Below are positions 27,228 to 34,894 of a stretch of 64,000 bases of DNA, in pieces (positions within the stretch are counted from its first letter, which is position 1; each line of letters begins with the position of its first letter). A program made the translations under genes and the position numbers. The notes beneath the pieces are model-generated. The model did not search any database, was not told the origin of the DNA, and saw only the letters and a program-made list of their open reading frames with translations. The stretch is from DATMNI01 sp963817515 (lineage in GTDB: Bacteria > Acidobacteriota > Terriglobia > Bryobacterales > Bryobacteraceae): NCBI GenBank assembly GCA_963817515.1, contig CAWFPJ010000023.1, positions 186,001-250,000 of the forward strand, written 5' to 3'.

Positions 27228-29645
27228 ATGCACGATCTGTGGCAGGATTTTCGTTACGCTCTGCGCACTCTCGGTAAGAACCCGGGTTTCACGGCGGTCA
27301 CAGTGCTCATTCTGGCGCTTGCCATTGGCGGCAACAGCGCTATTTTCAGCGTGGTCGACGGTGTCCTGCTCAAGCCCCTGCCCTATCCGGAACCCGATCG
27401 CCTGGTCCGCATCTTCGGCGTCTGGCCCAAGTTCAATGACTTCGCGATGTCCCCGGCGGACTTCCTGGACTTCCGCGCGCGCAATCGCGTTTTTTCGCAA
27501 ATCGCCCTCTACACCCGCCGCGATCTCGACCTCACAATCGGCGACAAGCCAGAGAGCCTCAAGGCCATGGCCGTTTCCGCCGGGTTCTTCGAAGCCCTGG
27601 GCTTCGCGCCGATTTTAGGCCGCACGTTTCAATCCGGCGATGAACTGGGCGGCGCCGGAAAGTCCGTGGTCCTGAGCTATGGTTTCTGGCAGCGCCGCAT
27701 GGGCGGCGACCCGAATATCATCGGCCGGACCCTGACCTTGTCCGGAGCGCCCTACCAGGTAGCCGGTGTCATGCCGGCAGGTATTCAGCATGTGGGCGGC
27801 GACTACCACTCGCTGCCGCACGGCGAGAACGTAGAGCTGTGGTGGCCCATGCCTCTTGAACCGGGACGAATGCCGCGCGGCGCTCACTATTTGAATGCGA
27901 TCGCGCGTCTGCAGCCGGGCGTACCGCTCGAAAATGCCGAAGCCGGCATGAACGTTATTGCGGCGCAGTTGGCCAGACAATACCCGGACACGAACACGGG
28001 CCAGCACATCAGGCTGGTTACGTTGAAAGAGGAAATTGTGGGGCGTGCGCGTCTCACGCTATTGGTGCTGCTGGGAGCGGTTGGATGTGTACTGTTGATT
28101 GCCTGCGTTAACGTAGCCAACCTGTTGCTGGCTCGCGCCACCGGGCGCCAGCGTGAGATTGCGCTGCGGTCGGCCCTGGGCGCCGCGCGCGGGCGCCTGG
28201 TGCGGCAGTTGCTCACCGAAAGTATGGTGGTGGCCGCCCTCGGCGGCATCCTGGGGCTGGCGCTCGGCACCGTTGGCATGAAGGCCCTGGTGAGTCTGGG
28301 TTCTCAAAAACTGCCCCGCCTCCAGGCTGTCCAGATGGATGCCGGGATTCTCGCCTTCACGGCCGGGGTGGCCATCTGCACCGGCCTTTTGTTCGGTCTG
28401 GCGCCGATAGCGGCGGCCTTCAAGATCGATCTGAACACGGCATTGAAAGAGGGCAGCCGAACCGCTTCCGGCGGTATTGGCCAGAGCCTGCGCGGCGTCC
28501 TGGTGAGCGCCGAAATCGCTCTTGCCCTGGTGCTGCTGGCCGGCGCCGGGCTGCTGATGCGCAGCTTCGTCAACCTGCAGCGCATGGACCCGGGCTTCCA
28601 CCCGGATCGCGTGATCACCATGGAAATCCACCTGCCCCGCAAACGTTACGCTGACGAGAAAGCCATAGCGCGTCTCTTCGACAATCTGGTGGGGCGCGTG
28701 CAATCGTTAACCACCGTGCGGTCTGCCGGCCTCAGTACCGACGTGCCCTGGACCGGGTACGATGAGAACTCTAATTTCGATGTCGTCGGGCGTCCCTCGC
28801 CGCCGCATGATGGGCCGATGGGCCGCTATCATGGTGTTTCGCCGGATTACTTCCGCGCCATCGGCACGCCGCTTGTTAGCGGCCGTTTCCTGACCCTGCG
28901 CGACAGTGCCGATGCACCGAAGGTTGTGCTGGTCAACTCGGCCCTGGCTCACAAGTACTTCCCCGGCGAAGAGGCGGTCGGCAAGCGGCTGGATCTCTGG
29001 GGAGCAACCAGGACGATTGTCGGGGTCGTGGGCGACGTAAAAGATACTCCGGGAGCCAAACAGGCAGTGCCGGCATATTACTTTCCCCTTGCCCAGCAAG
29101 CGTTCCAGGATGTTGCGCTGGCCATCCGCACGTCAGGCGACCCGGCCAATGCGGTGGAAGCGGTGCGGCGCGAGGTGGCTGTGCTCGACAAAGACCTCCC
29201 GCTCACGCAGATTCAGACGCTCGATGAGATCGCCTCGTCTGCCGTAGCCGGCCCGCGGATGACACTGCTGCTGGTTGCCATCTTCGCCACTCTGGCAATC
29301 GTGCTGGCGGCCGTCGGGATCTACGGCGTGATGGCCTATGCGGTCGGCCAGCGTGTGCAGGAGATTGGGATTCGCATGGCCCTGGGTGCCCAGAGGCGCG
29401 ATGTGTTGCGTATGATCCTGGCGCAGGGCGCGCGTCTGGCGCTGGCCGGACTGATTGCCGGAATGGCCGGTGCGTTCGCCCTTACCCGCCTGCTGTCCAA
29501 CCTGCTCTACGGCGTGACCGCCACAGACCCGGCGACCTTCGCGGTGGTGGCATGCCTCGGACTTGCGGTAGCGCTGGCGGCCTGCTACATCCCAGCGCGG
29601 CGGGCGGTAGCGGTGGACCCCACTGTCGCCTTACGTTATGAGTAA
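27228..29645 (+). CDS. ADOP-family ABC transporter permease (MacB/FtsX-like)
   Basis: This permease of about 805 residues is of the acidobacterial duplicated-orphan type: two MacB-like periplasmic domains and two FtsX transmembrane blocks in one chain. The start MHDLWQDFRYALRTLGKNPG is family-typical and preceded by GGAGG at five bases, so I prefer ATG 27228 over the in-frame ATG at 27192. The first helix is FTAVTVLILALAIG. FtsX blocks lie near 270-400 (NLLLARATGRQREIALRSAL) and 690-800 (VYGVMAYAVGQR-like segment, then EIGIRMALGAQRRDVLR). No ATPase gene is adjacent. Substrate is unknown; export of peptides, lipids or toxic compounds is typical of relatives. Confidence 0.9.
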   Translation: MHDLWQDFRYALRTLGKNPGFTAVTVLILALAIGGNSAIFSVVDGVLLKPLPYPEPDRLVRIFGVWPKFNDFAMSPADFLDFRARNRVFSQIALYTRRDLDLTIGDKPESLKAMAVSAGFFEALGFAPILGRTFQSGDELGGAGKSVVLSYGFWQRRMGGDPNIIGRTLTLSGAPYQVAGVMPAGIQHVGGDYHSLPHGENVELWWPMPLEPGRMPRGAHYLNAIARLQPGVPLENAEAGMNVIAAQLARQYPDTNTGQHIRLVTLKEEIVGRARLTLLVLLGAVGCVLLIACVNVANLLLARATGRQREIALRSALGAARGRLVRQLLTESMVVAALGGILGLALGTVGMKALVSLGSQKLPRLQAVQMDAGILAFTAGVAICTGLLFGLAPIAAAFKIDLNTALKEGSRTASGGIGQSLRGVLVSAEIALALVLLAGAGLLMRSFVNLQRMDPGFHPDRVITMEIHLPRKRYADEKAIARLFDNLVGRVQSLTTVRSAGLSTDVPWTGYDENSNFDVVGRPSPPHDGPMGRYHGVSPDYFRAIGTPLVSGRFLTLRDSADAPKVVLVNSALAHKYFPGEEAVGKRLDLWGATRTIVGVVGDVKDTPGAKQAVPAYYFPLAQQAFQDVALAIRTSGDPANAVEAVRREVAVLDKDLPLTQIQTLDEIASSAVAGPRMTLLLVAIFATLAIVLAAVGIYGVMAYAVGQRVQEIGIRMALGAQRRDVLRMILAQGARLALAGLIAGMAGAFALTRLLSNLLYGVTATDPATFAVVACLGLAVALAACYIPARRAVAVDPTVALRYE

Positions 29646-29682
29646 TCGCCTTGTGTTGTCAGTAGCGGTCTACCAATAGCGC

Positions 29683-30138
29683 CTAAACCAATTCCAACTC
29701 CGCGGACCACACGCCTTCGAAGTCCATGAAATACGCGTCTACATCAAGCTCCGGTATAGCCTTCTGCAGATTCTCCGCCGCCCGCTGCAACTCGGCGCGA
29801 TGATGCTCCGCCTCCACGCGCGCATCGCCGCCGAAGCCCTCAGCCAGTCCGCCATAAGCGCCGCAGTCGGAATGCACCATCAGGATCACGCGCCGGGTGC
29901 CATGCAGCTGCATCGACTTGCGGATCTGTTCCAGCACAAACTCGCGGTCGCCCTCACGGTCGGGCGAGGCCAGGGACTTGGCGCCGCCGGCAATTTTGAT
30001 GGGATCGGAATAAGCCACGCCTGCGCGCTTGAGAAACTTTCGGAACCCCAGTTCAAACCGGTTATCGAAGCACCAGATGATGGCCGCATCGCATTGATAC
30101 CTCTCGCGTGGAGCATCGAAGTGAAACACTTTTTTCAT
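29683..30138 (-). CDS. Short beta-carbonic-anhydrase-like protein
   Basis: This protein of 151 residues keeps key beta-carbonic-anhydrase features. WCFDNR supplies the Cys23 zinc ligand and the Asp25/Arg27 dyad, and HSDCGAYGG supplies His89 and Cys92. AGGAKSLASP lies between them. Canonical enzymes are about 190-230 residues, so this is a shortened form. Whether it hydrates CO2, or belongs to the zinc-binding relatives with other or no activity, is not decidable from sequence. No signal peptide is seen. It stands alone between the ADOP gene (convergent) and a divergent hypothetical gene. Confidence 0.65.
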   Translation of the reverse strand: MKKVFHFDAPRERYQCDAAIIWCFDNRFELGFRKFLKRAGVAYSDPIKIAGGAKSLASPDREGDREFVLEQIRKSMQLHGTRRVILMVHSDCGAYGGLAEGFGGDARVEAEHHRAELQRAAENLQKAIPELDVDAYFMDFEGVWSAELELV

Positions 30139-30218
30139 AGCGCGCCGCCCTCCCCTACATTATCGCTGGTACGCCGGCTCCAGCCGCTGGCGCTACCGAC
30201 TCCGCTATATTCAAGTTA

Positions 30219-30770
30219 GTGCGCAATTTCCACACCGGCCGGCTCCCCCCCGTAACTTCTATCCTCCTGGTGGAAAGCGGAAGCCGCGGCCTGCTGGAAG
30301 GCCTCATCGCCGGTCTTCGCAGTTCCTGGGGCGACCGGGTTTTTATCGATCTGGTCACCTGCTACGCTACCCTCCCCAAGGGTTTCCAGGCGGAGAACAC
30401 GCGGGTTTACCGCGTGGCCGATTACCGCGGCCGCCCGGCCCGCGCCCGTCTCTACCGGGAATTGGCGCAAAACCGCTACTCCTTAATGGGCATCGTATGC
30501 TCCGCGGAGCCCGTGATGACCAAGTGGAAATGGGTGCTGGCTCTCCGCATTCCCGCCAAGATTTTTATTATCAATGAGAACGGCGATTACTTCTGGCTCG
30601 ACCGCAAGAACCTTCGCCCCCTCCGCCAATTTGTACTTTACCGCTCAGGTCTGGCCGGAGCCGGCGCGGTGCGCACACTGGCCCGCCTGATTTCCTTTCC
30701 GTTCACTTTGCTCTATCTGTTACTCTATGCAACTGCCGTGCATGCCCGGCGCGTCCTTCGTAGAGGTTGA
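30219..30770 (+). CDS. Conserved hypothetical protein with C-terminal membrane segment
   Basis: I do not recognise a family with confidence. The protein of about 183 residues (GTG start) opens with an alpha/beta segment SILLVESGSRGLLEGLIAGL that resembles the first Rossmann strand of a sugar-transferase fold. It continues with RIPAKIFIINENGDYFWLD and ends with one hydrophobic helix ISFPFTLLYLLLYATAV followed by Arg residues, suggesting inner-membrane attachment. It ends three bases before the quinone-reductase ATG, so the two are probably translated from one transcript. A role in envelope glycosylation is only a guess. Confidence 0.65.
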   Translation: MRNFHTGRLPPVTSILLVESGSRGLLEGLIAGLRSSWGDRVFIDLVTCYATLPKGFQAENTRVYRVADYRGRPARARLYRELAQNRYSLMGIVCSAEPVMTKWKWVLALRIPAKIFIINENGDYFWLDRKNLRPLRQFVLYRSGLAGAGAVRTLARLISFPFTLLYLLLYATAVHARRVLRRG

Positions 30771-30773
30771 CTT

Positions 30774-31757
30774 ATGAAAGCCATCCAGGTAAGAGAAACC
30801 GGCGGCCCCGAAAAGATGGAATTGGTGGACATCCCCACGCCGCAACCAGGGCCGCGGCAGGCCCTGGTCCGCATCGCAGCCAGCGGCGTGAACTTCATCG
30901 ATGTGTATTTCCGAACTGGTCTGTACAAGGCCGACTTCCCGATTTCCCTTGGCAGTGAGGCCGCCGGAACCGTGGAGGCCATCGGGGCCGATGTCACTGA
31001 AGTCGCACCCGGCGATCGCGTGGCATACGCCATGGCGCGTGGTTCTTATGCCGAATATGCCGTGGTGCCGGCCGCGCAACTGGTCCGCATTCCCGACTCC
31101 ATCGGCTTCCCCACCGCCGCTGCCGCCATGCTGCAGGGCATGACGGCCCACTACCTCACGCATTCCACCTTCCCGCTCAAAAGCGGCGACACCTGCCTGG
31201 TGCACGCGGCTGCGGGCGGCGCCGGCGGCCTGATTGTCCAGATGGCCAAAATGCTAGGCGCGCGCGTCTTCGGTACCGTCTCCACCGAAGCCAAGGCTCT
31301 GGTGGCGCGCGAATCCGGCGTGGACGAAGCCATCCTTTATACCCAGCAGGATTTCGAGGCTGAAGTGAAGCGCCTCACCCATGGCGCGCCTTCCGGCCCC
31401 GGCGTACATGTGGTCTACGATTCCGTCGGCAAGACCACTTTCGACAAGAGCCTGAACAGCCTTCGCCCGCGCGGAACCCTGGCGCTCTTCGGCCAATCGA
31501 GCGGCACGGTGGCCCCGTTCGACCCCAACCTTCTCAACGGCAAAGGTTCTCTGTTCCTGACGCGCCCCAGCCTGGGCCATTATCTGCTCACGCGCGAAGA
31601 ATTGCTTTGGCGCGCGGGTGACGTGCTCAACTGGATCGCGGCCGGCAAGCTCAAGGTGCGCATTGACCGCACGCTCCCGCTGGCCGAAGCCGCCGCCGCC
31701 CATCGCGCGCTCGAGGGCCGCCATACGGCCGGCAAGTTGCTTCTCAGCGTCTCCTAA
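30774..31757 (+). CDS. NADPH:quinone oxidoreductase (zinc-free MDR family)
   Basis: This 327-residue medium-chain dehydrogenase/reductase resembles QorA. It has an N-terminal GroES-like domain (GVNFIDVYFRTGLYK) and a Rossmann domain with AAAGGAGGLIVQMAKMLGA for NADPH. It lacks the zinc-ligand cysteines of alcohol dehydrogenases, as expected for quinone reductases, which reduce quinones or enones. It ends LEGRHTAGKLLLSVS, the standard C-terminus. The sensor-kinase gene starts three bases after its stop, so the pair is co-transcribed. Confidence 0.9.
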   Translation: MKAIQVRETGGPEKMELVDIPTPQPGPRQALVRIAASGVNFIDVYFRTGLYKADFPISLGSEAAGTVEAIGADVTEVAPGDRVAYAMARGSYAEYAVVPAAQLVRIPDSIGFPTAAAAMLQGMTAHYLTHSTFPLKSGDTCLVHAAAGGAGGLIVQMAKMLGARVFGTVSTEAKALVARESGVDEAILYTQQDFEAEVKRLTHGAPSGPGVHVVYDSVGKTTFDKSLNSLRPRGTLALFGQSSGTVAPFDPNLLNGKGSLFLTRPSLGHYLLTREELLWRAGDVLNWIAAGKLKVRIDRTLPLAEAAAAHRALEGRHTAGKLLLSVS

Positions 31758-31760
31758 CCC

Positions 31761-33611
31761 ATGACCCTCCAGGCCAAGCTGACGCTCGGCTCCGTGCTGC
31801 TGGCCACCCTTATCGTCGGGCTCATCTCCGCCGTGGACCTGGGCAACATCATGCAGATCGAATTCGATTCCACGCTTGACCGCGCCGACCTGGTGAAGAG
31901 CCAGGCCATTGAGGCTGTTACCGAGGCCGTCAACCGCCAGCCGCGGTCCACCTCCATGCATGATGCCGTCCGCGATCCCGCGCTAACCGAAAAACTCCGC
32001 AAGCTTGTGACCGCTTCCAAAGCCATCCTGGAAATCGCCCTGGTGGAGCCGGACTCGAACGAGATCATCGGCGATACGCTGCCCAACCGGCTGGGCGTCA
32101 TCGCTATCCCGCAAAACCCCGACTTCCGGCAACTGGTGAAAGAGACCGGCTGGATTGCCAAGATGCAGGTGCTGATGCGCAGCGACGTCCAGTATTATGA
32201 GCTTGAGAATAAATTGGGTGTCGGCGCCACCCCGGACAAGCCCCTGCTCAATCTCCGGGTCATCGTGGTTCCCTCTCTGATCCGCAACGAAATGATCCCC
32301 ACCTTGAAACAGAACGCTAATATCGCAATCATTTCGGTGATCGGGGCGGTCATCCTTACGTTCCTGTTTTCGGCTGTGGCGTTCCGCCCGTTGGGAAAGA
32401 TCGGCCACATGCTGGATCTGGTGGCCCGCGGCGAATTCGAGCCTGAAACGGCCGCTCCCGACAAGACCGCCACCGACGAACTCTCCGTCATGGCTTCCAA
32501 AGTCAGTCTGCTGGGCCAGCGCTTACGCGGCGCGCAATACGAAGTGTCGGACCTGCGCGGCAACATCGATCGCATCATGCAGGACCTCGAAGACGCCGTC
32601 TTTATTTTTAACCGTGAGCGCCTCCTCGTCTTCGCTTTCGGGTCGGTTAAAAAATTCATCGGCAAGAATCGCGCCACCCTCCCCGGCCTGACCATCTCCG
32701 ATGTCTTTCCGCCCTCCGCCACTCTCGGCCTGCTGATCGCCCAGGCATCGCAGACAGGGCGCACGGTTCGCAAGCGGCGTGTGCCGTCAGGCGCGCCCGG
32801 TGAAAGCCCGGCGGGGCTGGGCGTGGTGCTGCTTTCCGTCGATATCCTGGAAACTCTTCCCGGCGCCACTGGCCCCGGTGCCGGCCTCCTGGTGCGGCTG
32901 AGCGACCCGGAGGCCCAGCGCAAAATCGGCCGCGAACTTCAGACCGCCGACCGTTTGGCCGCCATCAGCAGAATCTCCGGCGGCGTGGCCCATGAGGTTA
33001 AGAATCCGCTTAACGCCATCCTGCTGCATGTGGAGGTGGCGCGCGCCAAGCTTGCGCACGGTGACACGGAGATCGCGCCCCAGATGGAAATCATCTCCCG
33101 CGAAATTCTGCGCCTGGATCGCGTAGTGAAGACTTTTCTCGATTTCACCCGCCCCGTGGAACTCAATCTGCGCAATGTGCCGGTCCAGGAATTGGTCAGC
33201 GAAATCGGGGACCTGGCGCGCCCGCAAGCAGCTGCCTCCCAAATTCAGATCGACGTCCAGCAGGAAGCCGAGGGCGTGGAAGTCCGGGTGGACCGCGATC
33301 TGCTAAAGCAAGCCGTTCTCAACGTGGTTGTCAATGCCATGCAGGCCATGCCGGAGGGCGGCAGGCTGCGTTTCGAATCCTCCGCTAACGAGGAAACCGC
33401 GGAGATTCGCGTGTCCGATACCGGTTCGGGGATTCCCCCGGAATTGCGCGAAAAAATCTTTCGCTTATACTTCACTACACGCAAAGAGGGATCGGGAATC
33501 GGCCTTGCCATGACGTTCCGGATTGTCCAGTTGCACGATGGTACAATCGATTTCACCAGCGAAGCGGGGAAGGGTACCACGTTTTCTATCCGCCTGCCGA
33601 TCGCAGTCTGA
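31761..33611 (+). CDS. Membrane sensor histidine kinase (NtrB/AtoS-like core)
   Basis: This protein of 616 residues has an N-terminal transmembrane helix (LTLGSVLLATLIVGLISAVD) and an extracytoplasmic sensor region to about residue 180. A second helix (IAIISVIGAVILTFLFSAVA) leads to a HAMP-like segment and a PAS-like region near 260-380. The phospho-acceptor His411 lies in VAHEVKNPLNAIL. The ATPase domain has NVVVNAMQAMPEGG, DTGSGIPPELREKIF and GSGIGLAM. It probably signals to a response regulator encoded elsewhere, since none is in the window. The signal is unknown. A lipoprotein gene follows 15 bases later. Confidence 0.88.
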   Translation: MTLQAKLTLGSVLLATLIVGLISAVDLGNIMQIEFDSTLDRADLVKSQAIEAVTEAVNRQPRSTSMHDAVRDPALTEKLRKLVTASKAILEIALVEPDSNEIIGDTLPNRLGVIAIPQNPDFRQLVKETGWIAKMQVLMRSDVQYYELENKLGVGATPDKPLLNLRVIVVPSLIRNEMIPTLKQNANIAIISVIGAVILTFLFSAVAFRPLGKIGHMLDLVARGEFEPETAAPDKTATDELSVMASKVSLLGQRLRGAQYEVSDLRGNIDRIMQDLEDAVFIFNRERLLVFAFGSVKKFIGKNRATLPGLTISDVFPPSATLGLLIAQASQTGRTVRKRRVPSGAPGESPAGLGVVLLSVDILETLPGATGPGAGLLVRLSDPEAQRKIGRELQTADRLAAISRISGGVAHEVKNPLNAILLHVEVARAKLAHGDTEIAPQMEIISREILRLDRVVKTFLDFTRPVELNLRNVPVQELVSEIGDLARPQAAASQIQIDVQQEAEGVEVRVDRDLLKQAVLNVVVNAMQAMPEGGRLRFESSANEETAEIRVSDTGSGIPPELREKIFRLYFTTRKEGSGIGLAMTFRIVQLHDGTIDFTSEAGKGTTFSIRLPIAV

Positions 33612-33626
33612 GATGAAGGCGCCCAG

Positions 33627-34265
33627 ATGAAACGTAGCGCCAAAACGAAAGCCACCCAAGCCATCCTGGCAGTCTGCATGGCGATATTGCTCGCGGGTTG
33701 CGCATTGCGCCGCACTCCAAAGGCCGCCGCTACCGTACCTGCGGCACCCAAGCCTGTGGCCGTCGTGCCGCCTGCCCCGCCCCCGCCGCCGCTTTCCATT
33801 CCCCAGACGAGTGTGGAATTGCCGAAGGCCCAGCCTTTGGACCCCGAAGCCCTGGTCACGGTGCCGCAGCCCGAGCCCGTTCCGGAAACATCCACGGTTA
33901 CCCGGTCCTCGCGGCGGCCTAACGTTGCCGGTCCGGCCGCCGTATCGAACGCCCCACCGAAGACTGAGACGGCGCCCGTACCTCCGCAGCCGGAGCCCGA
34001 GCGTCCTCCCATCCAGGAAATCGTGCCGGTCGCCGAACAGAAACGTCTCCTCGAATCCTTCCTGCGCCGTAAGGCCGAGATCGACCGGATCCTGGAACAA
34101 ACCAAGCACCGCAAACTTGGGAAGTTACAACTCGGCGTGGTCCGCACCATCAAGTCATTCGAAGACCAGGCCGTGGAGGCCCAAAATCACGGCGATTTCC
34201 GGCAGGCCGACGCTCTGGCTGAGCGGGCTGAAACCCTGGCCAAGGACTTACAGAGCGGCAAGTGA
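33627..34265 (+). CDS. Proline-rich lipoprotein
   Basis: This 212-residue protein has a lipoprotein signal: basic start MKRSAKTK, hydrophobic ILAVCMAILLAGC with lipobox LAGC. A long Pro/Ala/Val-rich linker (about 30-130) could span the periplasm or cell wall. It leads to a charged, probably helical domain (EQKRLLESFLRRKAEIDRIL to AERAETLAKDL) that may be a coiled coil or TPR-like bundle. No enzyme motif is seen. Position directly behind the sensor kinase suggests a signal-input or envelope role, but this is inference. Confidence 0.72.
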   Translation: MKRSAKTKATQAILAVCMAILLAGCALRRTPKAAATVPAAPKPVAVVPPAPPPPPLSIPQTSVELPKAQPLDPEALVTVPQPEPVPETSTVTRSSRRPNVAGPAAVSNAPPKTETAPVPPQPEPERPPIQEIVPVAEQKRLLESFLRRKAEIDRILEQTKHRKLGKLQLGVVRTIKSFEDQAVEAQNHGDFRQADALAERAETLAKDLQSGK

Positions 34266-34406
34266 TCTGCCCGTCTTTGTCCCAGGCGTGGACACCATCG
34301 TCCCAGTTGTGGGCACTGTCCCGTGGAGCCCGGCCCCCGTCCTGCGCTGCCTGAATTCATTACGCGCGGCACTTGACGTGCAAGCCCTCTCCACCCGGGA
34401 GGCCTC

Positions 34407-34847
34407 ATGCCGAAGAACGAACGCATTCGGGAACCGCTCGCTGGTTTGCCGACATTGGAACACCTCGTGGAACGCACGGCGGCTGGTTGGAAGTTGATCG
34501 CCCTGGAATGGGAGCGCCCAGCCACTGCCGCTCCCGCTGAGCCGCCGCTGCAAGTGATCGAAGAGATCCCCTATGGACTTCAGGTGGCGCCCGACTGCAC
34601 CGGCCTGACGGAGAGCCCGTCCGAACGCCAGATCATCATCATTGCCCTGGACATGATTGTGGAAGATCGCCCGCTCTCTCACGTGGCTGACGAGTTGAAC
34701 CGCCGCGGCTACACAACGCGAGAGGGCAAGCCTTGGACTCCTGCGGTTTTGTTCACGTTGCTGCCGCGGATGATTCAGGTGGGCCCCAGGGTGTTTGCCA
34801 GCGAGGAGTGGAATACCAGGAAGCAGAGACTGCCCAGGGTGGTTTGA
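34407..34847 (+). CDS. Small conserved protein with recombinase-like winged-helix segment
   Basis: This protein of 146 residues has a C-terminal half, LSHVADELNRRGYTTREGKP followed by WTPAVLFTLLPRM, that resembles the DNA-binding 'recombinase' domain found after the catalytic domain of large serine recombinases. There is no resolvase catalytic domain and no catalytic Ser motif. The N-terminal part (ERIREPLAGLPTLEHLVERT) is unfamiliar. It could be a stand-alone DNA-binding protein or a domesticated recombinase fragment. The 141-base gap before it holds no gene. It converges on receptor 2. Confidence 0.62.
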   Translation: MPKNERIREPLAGLPTLEHLVERTAAGWKLIALEWERPATAAPAEPPLQVIEEIPYGLQVAPDCTGLTESPSERQIIIIALDMIVEDRPLSHVADELNRRGYTTREGKPWTPAVLFTLLPRMIQVGPRVFASEEWNTRKQRLPRVV

Positions 34848-34851
34848 AGAT

Positions 34852-34879
34852 TGAGGGGCAGGTGAAAACCCGCCCCTCA
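34852..34879. terminator. Candidate bidirectional terminator
   Basis: TGAGGGGC (34852-34859) and GCCCCTCA (34872-34879) form a perfect 8-bp stem with a 12-base loop between converging genes. A short T-containing stretch follows on the plus side (ACTTTACT), but neither side has a strong U-run. Confidence 0.5.
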
Positions 34880-34894
34880 CTTTACTGCGGCTGG

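Noticed and set aside
34266..34406. Coding sequence between the lipoprotein and the recombinase-domain gene
   Set aside because: No ORF with coding character on either strand; it contains only short GTCCCAG-like direct repeats.
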